Below are positions 42,201 through 53,287 of a DNA stretch of 64,000 nt, piece after piece (position 1 is the first letter of the stretch; each line of letters opens with the position of its first letter). Made by a program: the position numbers and the translations under genes. The notes under the pieces are model-generated. The model ran no database searches and was not told the origin of the DNA. It was given only the letters and a program-made list of their open reading frames with translations. This DNA comes from Cycas panzhihuaensis (taxonomy: Eukaryota > Cycadophyta). Location: contig CM041465.1 of the NCBI GenBank assembly GCA_023213395.1, positions 187,619,741 through 187,683,740 on the forward strand, read 5' to 3'.

Positions 42201-43330
42201 TTCCCATGTTTGATTTTTCCTAATTGAGAACATTTCACTGTCCATGGTTGTCTTCCACTCATGTTGATTTTTAGCCTCTTGAAAGGTCTGTGGTTCGACT
42301 CTACTTATCAGGGCCCTTGGCTTTTGACTTCATGTTCTGTGTTCAAGCATATTGCCTTTTCCTTCTTCGATTGTTTTGATAAACCATCTGGGTAACTTCT
42401 TCTATTTTTGTGTACCTTCTTCAATGTTTGTTTCCTTCGTTGATTGTTCTATGACTGATTCTTCTCCTTCTGGTGTTTCATTTTGAATTGATGAAGAGGA
42501 AGGAGATGATTCTACAGAGGATATTTCCTGTGAGGTTATTTTGGACATAGCTTCTTGTTCCACCTCCTTTTCATTTCCTTCGATTATTTTAACTTGTGAA
42601 GTGTCATTTGACCCATCTTTTTCATTGAAAACAACATCTCTACTTACGTAGATTTTATTGGACTTAGGATCTATGCATTTGTAGGCTTTGGAGTTTTTGC
42701 TATAACCTATCATAATGCATTCTATGCTTTTTGCATCGATTTTAGTCCTCTTTTTATCAGATATGTGAACAAAAGCTTGGCTACCAAATACTTTAAATGA
42801 ACTTACATCAGGTTTTCTACCTGTGCAGGCTTCTTCTGGAGTGATGTTCTTTAGAGCTTTTGTTGGACTTCAATTTATTAGATAGTAGACGGTACTTACT
42901 GCCTCAGCCCAATATGATTTTGGAACTTCCTTTTCGTAAACTATGCTTCTGGCAATTTCCATTTGAGTCCTGTTTTTCCTTTCTGCAACTCCATTAGATT
43001 GTGGTGTATATGGAGTTGTGACTTGTCTGCGAATTCCATGCAACTTACAGTAGTTCAAGAACTCCTTTGATATGTATTCACCTCCTCCATCTGATCTGAT
43101 GCACTTGATTTTTGTTCCTGATTCCAGCTCTGCGTCTGCTTTAAATTCTTTGAATATTTCGAAGACTTCTGACTTGTTGTGAAGAAAGTAAATCCATACT
43201 CTTCGAGTAAAATCATCAATGAAGGTTAGAAAATACCTGCAACCATTGATTGAGAGTGGTGTGATGGGACCACACAGATCCGTATGAATTAATTCTAATT
43301 TTGATTATGCTCTCCAACTGCTTTCTTTAA
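42200..43330 (-). pseudogene. Integrase and linker of copia K
   Basis: From 43330 downward: KLELIHTDLCGPITPLSING, YFLTFIDDFTRRVWIYFLHN (Asp), IRSDGGGEYISKEFLNYC (Asp) and TPQSNGVAERKNRTQMEIAR (Glu): a full copia DDE core. Then ITPEEACTGRKPDVSSFKVF, MIGYSKNSKAYKCIDPKSN, and a Ser/Glu-rich linker (42700-42400) before RT. Only a few stops (near 43305, 42870, 42400). Confidence 0.92.
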
Positions 43331-43960
43331 ATGAATGTCGGTGTTGTTTGCCAAATTGGCAGCCTTTGCAAACAAAGTTGTCAGAAGAAATATGGGGCAA
43401 CCCATTTACTATTCCTATTTTTTCCATTGATTTTAGTGTTTCAATTGGAAGATGTCCATACTTCAAATGCCAAATTTTATTACCAGTTTTAACAGTAGTA
43501 CAAGCTTTTTCTTCTACATTGGAAAACACAGGATCTGGCAGAAGTTTGTACAGATCATTACATCTTATGCCTTTTGCAATGGTTTCTCCATTGTTCTTCA
43601 TGTCTAGAATATGACAATAACCTTCTTCATCAAAAATTGTCCTTAGCCCCTTTTTGCTAAGTTGTGAGACAGAAAGAAGGTTCATTTTTAGGCCAGGGAC
43701 TAGCAGAACATTCCCAATTTTCTTTACATTTCCTTGCAGATTGATGGAAATGGTACCTACCCCATTTATGTCAAGTGGGTATTTATCTCCTAGTTCAAGT
43801 GATTTGTCGAAGTCACACGGCTTTAGGGCCTCAAACCAATCTTCACGATTGGTCATGTGTCGCGAAGCTCCTAAATCAACATACCATATGTCGCCATCTT
43901 TTAGACTTGTGGCCAGAGCGACGATGAATGCAATTTCTTCTTCCTTTTCCTCTGTTTTTT
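43305..43960 (-). pseudogene. Protease and pre-integrase segment of copia K
   Basis: WYVDLGASRHMTNREDWFEA is the protease motif, D-L-G-A-S where D-S-G-A-S is usual. One frame then runs through LLVPGLKMNLLSVSQLSKKG, GYCHILDMKNNGETIAKG, IWHLKYGHLPIETLKSME to CKGCQFGKQHRHSF, the HHCC zinc region of integrase. Confidence 0.92.
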
Positions 43961-43982
43961 CTTTGCTATATCCTCCAACAGG

Positions 43983-44864
43983 TCATTTCCCTCTCTGAAT
44001 ATCGATCCTTCTTTGTGGACATTGATATGGGTAATGCCCAGATTGCCCGCAGTAGTAACAAATATCAAAAATTCTACATGTACTGGAGATGTGCCCAATT
44101 TTTCCATATTTGAAACATATTCTGGTATCTCTGTTTCGTCTACGTCCCCTAGATTCTTGCCAGCATCCACGTCCTCTGATGTCTGGAGTCGGTCCTCGTC
44201 CACGAGCCTGGTTTTGTCCACGTGGGCCTAAATTCAATCTAGATGCAAATGCGTCCTCCAGTTCTGAAGAATCCTCATAGTGCTTGTTCCTCTGTTCCTG
44301 TCTTAATAGTAGCTCCGTCAATTCATCACGAGTCGTTTTATCAATCTGGTTAATGTTTGTAATGGTGTTAATGGTTATGTCAAAGGATTTTGGCAACTTG
44401 GCTGCCACCAGTTCCACCAGCTCTTGTTCTGAAATCAAACCTCCTGTACTCAATAGATTATTTCTAATTGAAATAACTCTATGTATGAATTTTGTTGCAG
44501 TCTCACTTTCCTTCATGTGCAGTTTGTACAATTCTTCCTTAAGTGCAATTATCCTAGCTTTGTTCTTCTGCCCATATAGATTCTCAAGATATTTCCAAAT
44601 ATCTAATGAACAGTTTAATTTCTCTGTGTATACTAAGAGTGAATATGAAACTGACATCTTTAAAGTGAGCATTCCTATATTATCTCTCTCCTCCCAACTT
44701 GCTAACTTTGTATCCGTGGAATTTGGACGAGTTTCAAACCCATTCGCAATATTCCAAGCATTTTTAACTCTTAAAATAGTTTCCACTTTAATTTTCCAAA
44801 TATGGTAACTGGAATTAGTTAGTTTTTCTTGATTTGTGGAAGCCATTTGATCTGAGAGAATCAA
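43983..44864 (-). CDS. Gag of copia K
   Basis: A 293-codon open frame on the minus strand. The likely start is the second Met (44846, MASTNQEKLTNSSYHIWK) because copia J starts at the same place. The capsid follows the UBN2 pattern (YHIWKIKVETIL, KYLENLYGQKNKARIIALK, LVELVAAKLPKSFD). An Arg/Gly patch precedes two knuckles: CFKYGKIGHISSTC, with Tyr in place of the second Cys, and the canonical CYYCGQSGHYPYQC. Complete gag length for this type. It would coat the RNA genome in the particle. The downstream protease is separated by frame damage. Confidence 0.9.
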   Translation of the reverse strand: MILSDQMASTNQEKLTNSSYHIWKIKVETILRVKNAWNIANGFETRPNSTDTKLASWEERDNIGMLTLKMSVSYSLLVYTEKLNCSLDIWKYLENLYGQKNKARIIALKEELYKLHMKESETATKFIHRVISIRNNLLSTGGLISEQELVELVAAKLPKSFDITINTITNINQIDKTTRDELTELLLRQEQRNKHYEDSSELEDAFASRLNLGPRGQNQARGRGPTPDIRGRGCWQESRGRRRNRDTRICFKYGKIGHISSTCRIFDICYYCGQSGHYPYQCPQRRIDIQRGK

Positions 44865-45488
44865 GGACTGACAGAGCTAGACCGTACAATTGTACGGATT
44901 TCTGTACAAAAATGAAATGGTACAGAATGAGACAAAGTGTACCTCAAAAGAAAGAGGACGAAGAGACGATTTCGGATCTGATATTGGATTTTCAAAACAG
45001 GTTTCATACTGTGAGAAAACTGGCTCAAAAGACAAGGGGGCATAACTAGGGTTTAGCACAATTTGACTCGTATCTCCAAAAAAACTCCATGGAATTTCTT
45101 AAAATCGGTCACAATGTCTTCATAGCACTGATATGTAGAGTTTATGACAGATTTAATCCCAAAATCTGAGAAAAATTGAGAGAAATTTATAAAGGTACCT
45201 CCAAACCCTCCCGGACTGCTAAAGTGGCCAAAACTGCCTTCAAATGTGCTCGGATGACTTCGACCCTGAAGAGTGAAATTTCGTCTCAATCTAAGACACT
45301 GAATTTTTTTAAGTCCGTACAACCATACGGTTCCGTACACAGGTCGTACGACGTCTTTAATCGCCTCCTAATCTACCCTTCTAATAGTCATGACTCTTAA
45401 TTTGGCCTTTGCTGGCTTCTGGGTCTGTCTTACTCTAGTACTGCCTTTATCAGACCTTAATCCCTCTCTCAAACAGGCAGGGTGACCT
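44865..45488 (-). promoter_or_regulatory. Leader of copia K with 16 bp palindrome
   Basis: Between primer site and gag start. CCGTACAATTGTACGG at 44882-44897 is a perfect palindrome, 36 bases before the likely gag start. More GTAC/CGTAC words lie at 45315-45355. Open frames here on both strands have no recognised domain. Confidence 0.7.
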
Positions 45489-45500
45489 GCTCTGATACCA
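45489..45500 (-). promoter_or_regulatory. Primer-binding site, Met type (copia K)
   Basis: Minus strand TGGTATCAGAGC directly after the LTR end, a perfect match to the complement of plant initiator-Met tRNA. Confidence 0.95.
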
Positions 45501-45572
45501 TGATAGCAATCTCAATTGAGATGAACAAAAAACTTGCATTTCATGGAGATCTAGTCTCCTTTAAGTAGACAC
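45501..45572 (-). repeat. 5' LTR of copia K, first piece
   Basis: 72 bases, one difference from the left LTR. Ends in GACAC (45568-45572), the first duplication of gypsy G3; the LTR resumes at 56132. Confidence 0.95.
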
Positions 45573-46408
45573 TGTTGGAGCATAATGTGACACGCTGGGC
45601 TATGGACAGACCAGAGAGAGGCTGAGTATCCTTGGATTGTGCAGGTACAGACCGTACGAAGGTATGTATGCAGCAAAAAGTGAAGAATTCAGCATTCTGG
45701 GTACGTATGACAGGTGCATACTTGGTAAAGGTATGCAACACAGATACGTACCTCTAAGCAGAACGCAAGCAAACAGGAATGGTACGCATGAGAAGACTGG
45801 ACAGAAGGGAGCCTAGGATGGCGTTAGGCGTACGTACGGATGAGTTAAGATAGCCAGTTAAGGAAACTAACCAATGGTTAGGAAGAGGTATGCTTGACTG
45901 AAAAGGTACGGTTATGACAGACAGTCATAACCCTTCAGCCAAAGGACACCAAGGAGTGTATTTATGAGGTTTCCCAAGGACCATTCAGTTAGGGTGAGAA
46001 CCAAGTATACCAGTACACATTGGTACGGGGACCAGTACGCATGACAGCAGCCTAAAGTCGTGTATTTTGATGGGTACCTCTTGGGTACGCATGTAACAGA
46101 GTGAATGTATGAGGCTGGAATGCACAAGGAATGCATTCCAGCACCTTGTGTAAAAGAACTTATTGCTTAATAAAATAAGAGTTACATGGAAATTGTGTAT
46201 TCTCTATGTTTGCAAAGGACTGAATGTGGAATATGTGTTGATCTCTGTACCACTGTGTGTCGTTGTGATATACTCATGTGGAAACATTAATAAATCTGTG
46301 AGATATATGTGGATAATGATGTTGACTGTGTCCTAAACTAGACTATAACCTGTGTAACCTTGACAAGTGTAACCTTCCCACAAGTGTAGTGGGAAATCTA
46401 AGTCAACA
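45573..46408 (+). repeat. 5' LTR of G3
   Basis: TGTTGGAGCATAATG to AGTCAACA. Hairpin GGTTATGAC/GTCATAACC at 45910-45932. Rich in GTACG/CGTAC words, many of which differ from the 3' LTR by C/T or G/A, the sign of methylated-CpG decay. Confidence 0.95.
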
Positions 46409-46409
46409 T

Positions 46410-46422
46410 TGGTTCCGTTGCC
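46410..46422 (+). promoter_or_regulatory. Primer-binding site, tRNA-Glu type (G3)
   Basis: TGGTTCCGTTGCC, one base after the LTR. It is complementary over 13 bases to the 3' end of plant tRNA-Glu (GGCAACGGAACCA). Confidence 0.87.
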
Positions 46423-46548
46423 TACGTCCATTGAGGAGGGACAGGACCCAGGAGTTTCAAAAGAAGGAATGTGTAAAGGGCAGAGGACCCTAGCTGTCGT
46501 CGTGATGGCAGGCTGTAACTAAGCCTCTGGCAGCCAGGGGACCTTCCA

Positions 46549-46978
46549 ATGCCACCTAAGAGGCCTTCAAAGGCAGAAGAGCCACAAAAGGATACTTCAC
46601 CTAAAGGGAAAGAAACAAGGCATGAGGGCATTACGATGGTCAAAGGAGTCAAAACTGAGAAGGGCAAGGAGATTAAGTTCGCAGAACAAGGAGACTAAGG
46701 GACATTCCGTTGAAAAATCTGAGGCAAGTGGAACCCAGACACCTCAAGAACAAGGAGAGGGAACTAATAGCGAACGAATGGTACTAACACCAGCCCCAAT
46801 CAAGGATGACCTGTTTAGCCCAGAATATGAAGAAAAACCAAAGGTGGATGAAGAATATAAAGACACTATAACAAAGAGGAAGTATACATGGAGGACGGTC
46901 AAGAAGGACCTAAGTGACAGCGAGAAGAACACAGAGGAAGGTCCCTCGGCATATTGGGAAAATAAGCTCATAAGATAG
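46549..46978 (+). pseudogene. First ORF of G3
   Basis: ATG at 46549 opens MPPKRPSKAEEPQKDTSPKG as in G2. A small indel near 46620 shifts the frame; the proper frame continues LRWSKESKLRRARRLSSQ, LTPAPIKDDLFSPEYEEKPK and GPSAYWENKLIR, then a stop at 46976. The stop is at the same residue as in G2, although the codon differs (TAG against TGA). No known domain; mostly charged and disordered. Confidence 0.7.
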
Positions 46979-48570
46979 CTTTTTGAGGATTCATCAGACA
47001 AGGGATCTAATCAGTCATATATAACAGTGACACTATTGACAATACAAGTGTTAGGTGTATTAGAACCTATACATCTTAAAACCCCATTTAAGAATCCGTT
47101 ATTTGGGAAAGATAATATTGCAGTAAGCACTCCAAGTACATATCCAAAGGAGAAGAGTGAAGGGAAGGAGACAAAATCTAGTAAGGAGGAGAAAGGGGAA
47201 GAATCACCACCAGGTGGGACACCATTACAATCTCCCAAGATGGATGATTACAGAGATTTTAGGAAGTTGATTTTCAACGACACTTCAGATGCAACCAAAC
47301 ACATATACCTCTTTCAGAATCTGATTGACTTGAAGAATATTACGGACAAAGACGAGATAAAAGCCAGATTCACCTGTATATTAAGGGGAGTACCGTTGGC
47401 ATGGTACAAAGAAATAAATAAGAATGATTCATGAGCAAAAATAAAGAAATCCTTCGAGGAAAGATTTCAGAAATTCCGAAGCAACGGAGCGGTGGAAATT
47501 GCCCTTAGGGAAATTAAACAAAGGCCTGGAGAATCAGTGTTAACTTATATTAGCAGAATGAAAATCATTGCGGCTAGTATGATTAATGAAACGATAACAT
47601 ACCACAATATGAAGAATTATTTTGTCAGGGGACTGAACGAGAAACTGAGAGCTATGATGCATTCCCATCCGTTAAAATCATTCAAAAATGCCCAAGAGTT
47701 AGCACTTGACTTTGAGATGGAGATGGATGCGCAAGCTGGAGGACACGACTCCCTCCTATTGAGATTACAAGAGGAAATCAGGGAGATCAAACAACACCAG
47801 TATAATCAACCCTTTTGCCAGGTGGGAGTAGCAGAAGAGGAATCAGAATTAGAAGCCCTAAGAAAGGAAGTGGCGAGATTGAAAATAAGAAACAATAGAG
47901 AAGAGGAAACAACAAAGAAAAAAGATCACGAAGGCAGAGTAACAAAATGGTGCCACATCTGTGAGGAAAGTTCACACATGACTAAAGAATGTGAACTCAA
48001 CCCAAAGAATAGCGCATTGCACCAAAGGGATAAATGGTGCAACATATGCGATGTGGATACGCATATGACCAAAGATTTTTTCTACAACCCAAGAGGGAAA
48101 TCATACAGAGGACGAGGTAGGGGTAGGGGAGGCAACCCACCTCGGAACGTTTATACAATGAGGAATACATAGGAGACCTCGAGAAAAAAACAACCAATGG
48201 GAAGATGCCTCATTTGCTTACAATTCAGGCACGGGAAATCCGAATGCCCGACCAAATGAGAATACGAACAAAAACCGTTCATATGTAACAACTGTGGACC
48301 AAGTGAACATAAAACAGAAGACTGTAAAGGGAAAGATAAAGTCACCAACCTAATGACAATTATGCCAGAAAGCAAAAATGTGAAACTACAAAAGAAACAA
48401 ACAGAGAAAGAAGATGAAGGATATCTGAATCTGCAGATAGAAATAAATCGATTTAAACAAGCGAAACAAGTGTTGAAAGACTTAGCTCAAGAAGAAAGTA
48501 CATTACCAATGGGGAAGCCGAAAACTAAGTATGTATATGTAAGAAAAAACAAACAAAAAGAGAAAAAGTA
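46979..48570 (+). pseudogene. Gag of G3 with four CCHC knuckles
   Basis: One frame with stops at 47432 (a Trp codon in G2), 48170 (a Gln codon in G2) and 48258. Capsid: FTCILRGVPLAWYKEINKND, KKSFEERFQKFR, IKQRPGESVLTYISRM, MKNYFVRGLNEKLRAMMHSH. A helical Glu-rich region follows. Knuckles: CHICEESSHMTKEC (47951), CNICDVDTHMTKDF with the last Cys lost (48037), CLICLQFRHGKSEC (48205) and CNNCGPSEHKTEDC (48286). The one lost here is the one intact in G2, so the ancestor had four. An Arg-Gly patch lies between the second and third. Confidence 0.9.
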
Positions 48571-48579
48571 CCAGAAGAA

Positions 48580-49140
48580 CCAAAAGTACAGCCTCAAATG
48601 GTGCAAATGGAGGAGCTATTCAAAGGATTACCAGCTAAGGACATTCCAAGAATGCTGTTACTAATGGAAAATTTGGTAAAATACCTGCAATTAACTATTC
48701 CCCTATGCCAAGTAATTGATTGGATTAAAGGAGGGATACTACAACGTGGAATTACCAGAAGTTTAAACAAAGTGATGCCATCATTCGACATGGATCCCAT
48801 GGTGACAATGATGGTATTGGGAGAAACATTCCCGAAAGTAATTGTCGATGGGGGCGCAGCCGTCAACGTACTACCTGCTTCGACATGGCGAAAATTGGGA
48901 AGCCCAAAACTGGAGGCAGTGACATATTCGTTAAAGTTGGCTAATGAATTATTAGTACGACCGGTGGGGAGGCTGGCCGACATCAAAGTCGATGTGACAG
49001 GAATCATAGTAAAAATTGACTTTACGATTGTAGAAACAGAAAAGGGAGCAACACCCTATCCAGCATTATTGGGGAGGCCTTGGCTATACAAGACCCAGTG
49101 CCTCCAAAACTGGAAGAATGTGACCTTCACTTTATCGGAT
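48580..49140 (+). pseudogene. Aspartic protease of G3
   Basis: In the 510-codon frame starting at 48598, the catalytic motif D-G-G-A is at residues 84-87 (FPKVIVDGGAAVNVLPASTW) and the terminal ALLGRPWLYK motif at about 156-165. Both are intact. The frame is offset from gag; a short A-run near 48560 is the likely place of a one- or two-base indel. The DGGA...NVLP pattern resembles non-chromoviral plant gypsy proteases. Confidence 0.9.
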
Positions 49141-50590
49141 AATGGGAATAAAGTGGTATTACCAATGTTGGGAAGGAACTCCATTGAGATGATACCAGAC
49201 GAGGGATCCAGTACGACTGTCGTAAGTGAAACAACAACCTCTTCCCTCGATGAAGAGAATCTCTATCATACTGCTGAAGAACCCACCAAATTGATTGATC
49301 ACCAAGAAGAAGAACCGGCTTACTTTGGAGAAATATATAACTCTTCAGATGACGAAAATGGGATGAGATTTGTGGACCATCGGTTACAAGACGCCTATGA
49401 AGTAAATTCTTCCTCTTATAGATGTAATTTGTTGTCTAAACATGTAACTGAGAACATTCATGATAATTTAGATTCTTTTGAATATATAATGACTAATGAT
49501 AGTTCAATGGATAACACCAAACTAGACCAAAACCCCCCTAGTAGACTTAGTATTTTTAATAGTCCTATAGTAACTAGTAGTAATCCTAACCTCCCTTCTA
49601 CCTCAGGCGTGGGTCCTAAGGTAGATTCCCTATCCCCCCCTTTATTACAACCCGAGGAAGGAAGTAACATTCCTTCCTCATCTTCCTTAGAAGTATACCC
49701 ACCCAGCAACCGGTCCCTTCCAACGATTGGCACCAAATCCAAGGGAATGGAAGGAGAATCGGCAGTAAATACTTCTAGAGACTCTGGTCTAGGCAGCAGG
49801 ATAACTATCCCAGAAGAAACAAACTGTGAAACTTATATTGGGAATCATGTTAAGCCCTTTTATGGAGAACAATTATATAGGACTACCCATCTAACCCACT
49901 ACATTGAATACTGGATGGAGCACGGGAATTGGGATAAAAATCAGTGGCAACAAGACCTAGTACTTACCTTATGGGGAACGGCTTGGTATTGGTACCTAGC
50001 CCACCAAACCATTCTCCAGGATTGTAAGGAGTTACAAGCAACGTTTCAAATTCGATTCAACCATCCAAAACATTTAGACATCCCGATATTCCATGTAGGT
50101 CAAAATCCTAGTGAGCATATCTGTATGTAAACAAAATGGACATCCCTAAGTATACCCAAAAAGATCTGGCCTAACTATTTCTACCACACCCTGGAACGGG
50201 TAGCAAAGGATTGGTTCTTAAGAAAGGAACAAAGCCTGGATGTGACTTGGGGAAATCTAAAGGAATCCTTTATAAAAACTTTTAGGCATACATCAGAAGA
50301 CAAAAATATAGATAGAATCTTAAGGAATATTAGAAGAATGAGCATGAATTTAGAGCAAGGAATTACAAATAAAGAGGAAGAAGAATCCACATGTGGTGAG
50401 GAAGAAGAAATCATAAATTATCCTGTAGAATTCACGGAAATCAACATGGGAGAAAGAAAAATAGAAAATACCCCAGGGCACAAAACCGGAAATAAGGAGG
50501 ATATTAAAGTAACCAAATTAAAAACTATTGAAATTAATGTCGGCAACAAAGAAGATCCCAAACTGATACGAATCGGAAATTATTGGGATA
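49141..50590 (+). pseudogene. Protease-RT linker of G3 with two gag-like segments
   Basis: After a Ser/Glu/Pro-rich region (to about 49850) the frame reads KPFYGEQLYR and then a capsid-like block, DLVLTLWGTAWYWYLAHQTI ... KELQATFQIRFN (49950-50065). After one stop (50128) a second block follows: YFYHTLERVAKDWFLRKEQS ... TWGNLKESFIKTFRH ... DRILRNIRRM (50170-50340). Both have the L.G.A..W(Y/F)......W/C..L...F...F spacing of the capsid motif in this element's own gag (47360-47470). An acidic stretch leads to RT. I know of no described gypsy with such blocks here. Function unknown; G2 lacks them. Confidence 0.65.
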
Positions 50591-51420
50591 ATCAAACAGT
50601 AGCAAAAGCTCAGCAGTTGTTCGAGGAATTCCGCGACGTATTCGCGTGGTCATATAAAGACCTAGAAGGTATTCCCCCGGAAATAGGAATGCACCATATT
50701 GATTTGTTAGAGGAAGTAAAACTAGTGAAGCAACGACCATACCGAATGAATCCCAAGTACAAGGAAAAGGTGAAAGCAGAATTAGATAAAATCTTTGGGC
50801 GGGATATATTCTGAGAATGACTACGGTGTTGGGTGAGCCACAGTGGTAGTTCCCAAAAAGAACGGGAAAATATGTGTCTATATGGATTACAGACAATTAA
50901 ATAAGGTAACAAAGAAGCATCCCTTTCTGTTACCATTTACAGAAGACATTTTGGAAGCCGTGGGAGGAAATGAGATATATTCCTTCACCGACGGATTTAG
51001 TGGGTACAATCAAGTGCAGATTGCCCCAGAAGATCAAGCAAAGACCACATTCATGACAGAATGGGGAACTTATGCATATAAAGTAATGCTATTCAGTCTT
51101 ACGAATGCACCGGCCACATTCCAGAGAATCATGATCAACATATTTCGGAAATTTATTGGGGAAAAAGTGGCAGTATTCTTAGACGATTGGACGCTATACG
51201 AATTAATGAAGGATCACATGGAAAACTTGAGGGAGATGTTGCAAACATGCCGAGAAAACAAGTTGTGTTTAAACCCGGAGAAATGTACTTTCCTGGTACC
51301 CTTCAGAAATCTATTGGGACACAGCGTCAGCAAAGAAGGATTGCTGACAGATCCAACCAAAGTATCCGCAATTTTACATTTTCCTATACCACTTACGAGA
51401 AGACAATTGAAAGGTTTCTT
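50590..51420 (+). pseudogene. Reverse transcriptase of G3
   Basis: EEFRDVFAWSYKDLEGIPPE, HHIDLLEEVKLVKQRPYRMN and PKYKEKVKAELDKIF open the domain. A stop and frameshift near 50815 separate it from the rest (from 50843): MVVPKKNGKICVYMDYRQLN, YSFTDGFSGYNQVQI (catalytic Asp at residue 50), TYAYKVMLFSLTNAPATFQR and VAVFLDDWTLY with F-L-D-D at residues 112-115. The FAWSYKDL and FLDDW variants are typical of Tat/Athila-type plant gypsy RT. Confidence 0.93.
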
Positions 51421-51950
51421 GGGGTTGACTGGATATTACAGAAAATTCTTCAGGGGGTATGCATACATATCAGGACCCATGGAGGAACTGCTAAAAAAGA
51501 ATATTGAATGGGAATGGATGGACGAACAGCAGCAAGCATTTGAAGCATTAAAATCAGCACCCATACTGCGATTCCCTGATTGGAACAAAACCTTCCATGT
51601 ACACGTGAATGCTTCACAATACACTATTGGATGCGTGTTGGCCCAACCTAGCGATGACAAGATGGACCATCCGATATACTTCACAAGTCGGAAGCTCACA
51701 AAGGCAGAGCAAAATTATACCACGACAGAGAGAGAAGCGCTTGGCATGGTGTATGCGCTGCAAAAATTTTGACACTATTTATTAGCAAACCCATTCTTGT
51801 TCTTTGTGGACCACCAAGCATTGATGTATTTGGTGAACAAACCAATAATGAGAGGGCGAATCAGCAGATGGTTAATGTTGTTTCAAGAATTTTCTTTTAA
51901 AATCATAGTGAAACTTGGAAAAGCCCATATTATACCTGATTAGTTGTCAA
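51420..51950 (+). pseudogene. RNase H of G3
   Basis: LTGYYRKFFRGYAYISGPME marks the connection; RNase H begins FHVHVNASQYTIGCVLAQPS, where the first catalytic Asp reads Asn. HPIYFTSRKLTKAEQNYTTT, EREALGMVYALQKF (acidic residue kept), a stop at 51770, then FVDHQALMYLVNKPIMRGRI and a second stop near 51942. No second RNase H is present in G3. Confidence 0.9.
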
Positions 51951-53287
51951 GGATCTCGAACGGGGAAAAAGCTACAAGAATACCAAACAACTTTCCAGAC
52001 GCGGCATTGTTCAGCGTGGAGGCAGTTCCAACGAATTGTTATGAGGGAATACCAGAGTACTTAGCAACTGGGGAAGTGTCGGCACAATTGGACCATACAG
52101 AACGACGAAATTTCGTCAGAAAAGCAGAACCATATCAATTAATAAATGGAGAATTGTATAAACTGGGACCAGATGAAGTGTTGCGACGATGCGTCCAACC
52201 ATACGAGATCAACCAGATTATGTCCCAAGCGCATGAAGGTGTAGCGGGTGGACACATGGGTAAATTAGCCACATGGAGGAAAATCTTGATGTCTAGATCC
52301 TGGTGGCCATCTATGCTCAAAGACATAAGGAAATGGATCCAAGCCTGCAACTATTGTCAACGGGTTGGGAAACCTAACCGGCAAGATTTCCAACCCCTAC
52401 ATCCCATTCTACCTATTGCACCGTTCGAGAAATGGGGACTCGACTTCGTGGGACCAATTAAACCAGCCGTCCGCCAATCGAAAGCCCGATATATTCTAGT
52501 GGCAACAGATTATATGACAAAGTGGGTAGAAGCAAGAGCCTTGAGAAAAGCAGATGCAGAAAGTACAGCCCAATTTCTATATGAAGTGGTTATTACATGG
52601 TTTGGATGCCCTCTGGAGATTGTAAGTGACCAAGGTGCCCATTTTCTGAATCAAACCATAGAGATATTGACATCGGCTTTTATGATAAGCCATCGAAAGT
52701 CTACACCATATTACCCAAGGGCAAATGGGCAAGCAGAGAGTTCAAACAAAATAATTGAAAACTGCCTAAGAAAAATATGTGACGTTGGCAGATCCGATTG
52801 GGCCGAAAAATTGCCATCAGTGTTATGCGCATTTAGAACAACGTATAAAAGATCAACTAGACAGACTCCAGTCCAGCTCGTCTACGGAATAGAAGCCATT
52901 CTTCCGACAGAGTTCGAAATACCAAGTCTACGAACCGCTACGCAGTGTCAATTAGATGACTTTCAATCCTTACGGCAACGATTGGAAGAATTGGTGCAGT
53001 TAGAAGAAAAACGACATATGGCGAAATGGTTTCAAAATATAGAAAAGAGACAACAAAAGGCATGGCATGATTGACATTTACGTAAACCTCAGTTCAAAGA
53101 AGGTGATCAAGTGTTCCTTTATGACAGCAAGTTCAAGATGCACCCTGGTAAACTCAAGATGCGATGGTTAGGACCTTACATTGCAGAGAAAATCTTCGAG
53201 AATGGATCGGTGCAACTACGGGAAATTGATGGGCCGCTGCTACCAACTCGAGTGAATGGTAGCAGGTTGAAACCATATGTTGAATAG
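51944..53287 (+). pseudogene. Integrase of G3 with GPY module
   Basis: In the 376-codon frame from 51944 the zinc ligands are H97, H104, C135 and C138 (AHEGVAGGHMG ... QACNYCQ). The catalytic triad is D167 (GLDFVGP), D229 (VSDQGAHF) and E265 (GQAESSN), with exactly 35 residues between the last two: DD35E. After one stop (53072) the same frame runs FKEGDQVFLYDSKFKMHPGK, LKMRWLGPYIAEKIFENGSV and LPTRVNGSRLKPYVE, the GPY/F module, with its own stop at 53285. All key residues are present, so apart from one stop codon the domain looks complete. It would insert the DNA copy into the genome. Confidence 0.94.

Noticed and set aside
48540-48620. Conserved gag-pol frameshift site in the G family
   Set aside because: G2 and G3 have different frame relations here, caused by a 2-base length difference in an A-rich run; this looks like decay, not a shared signal.
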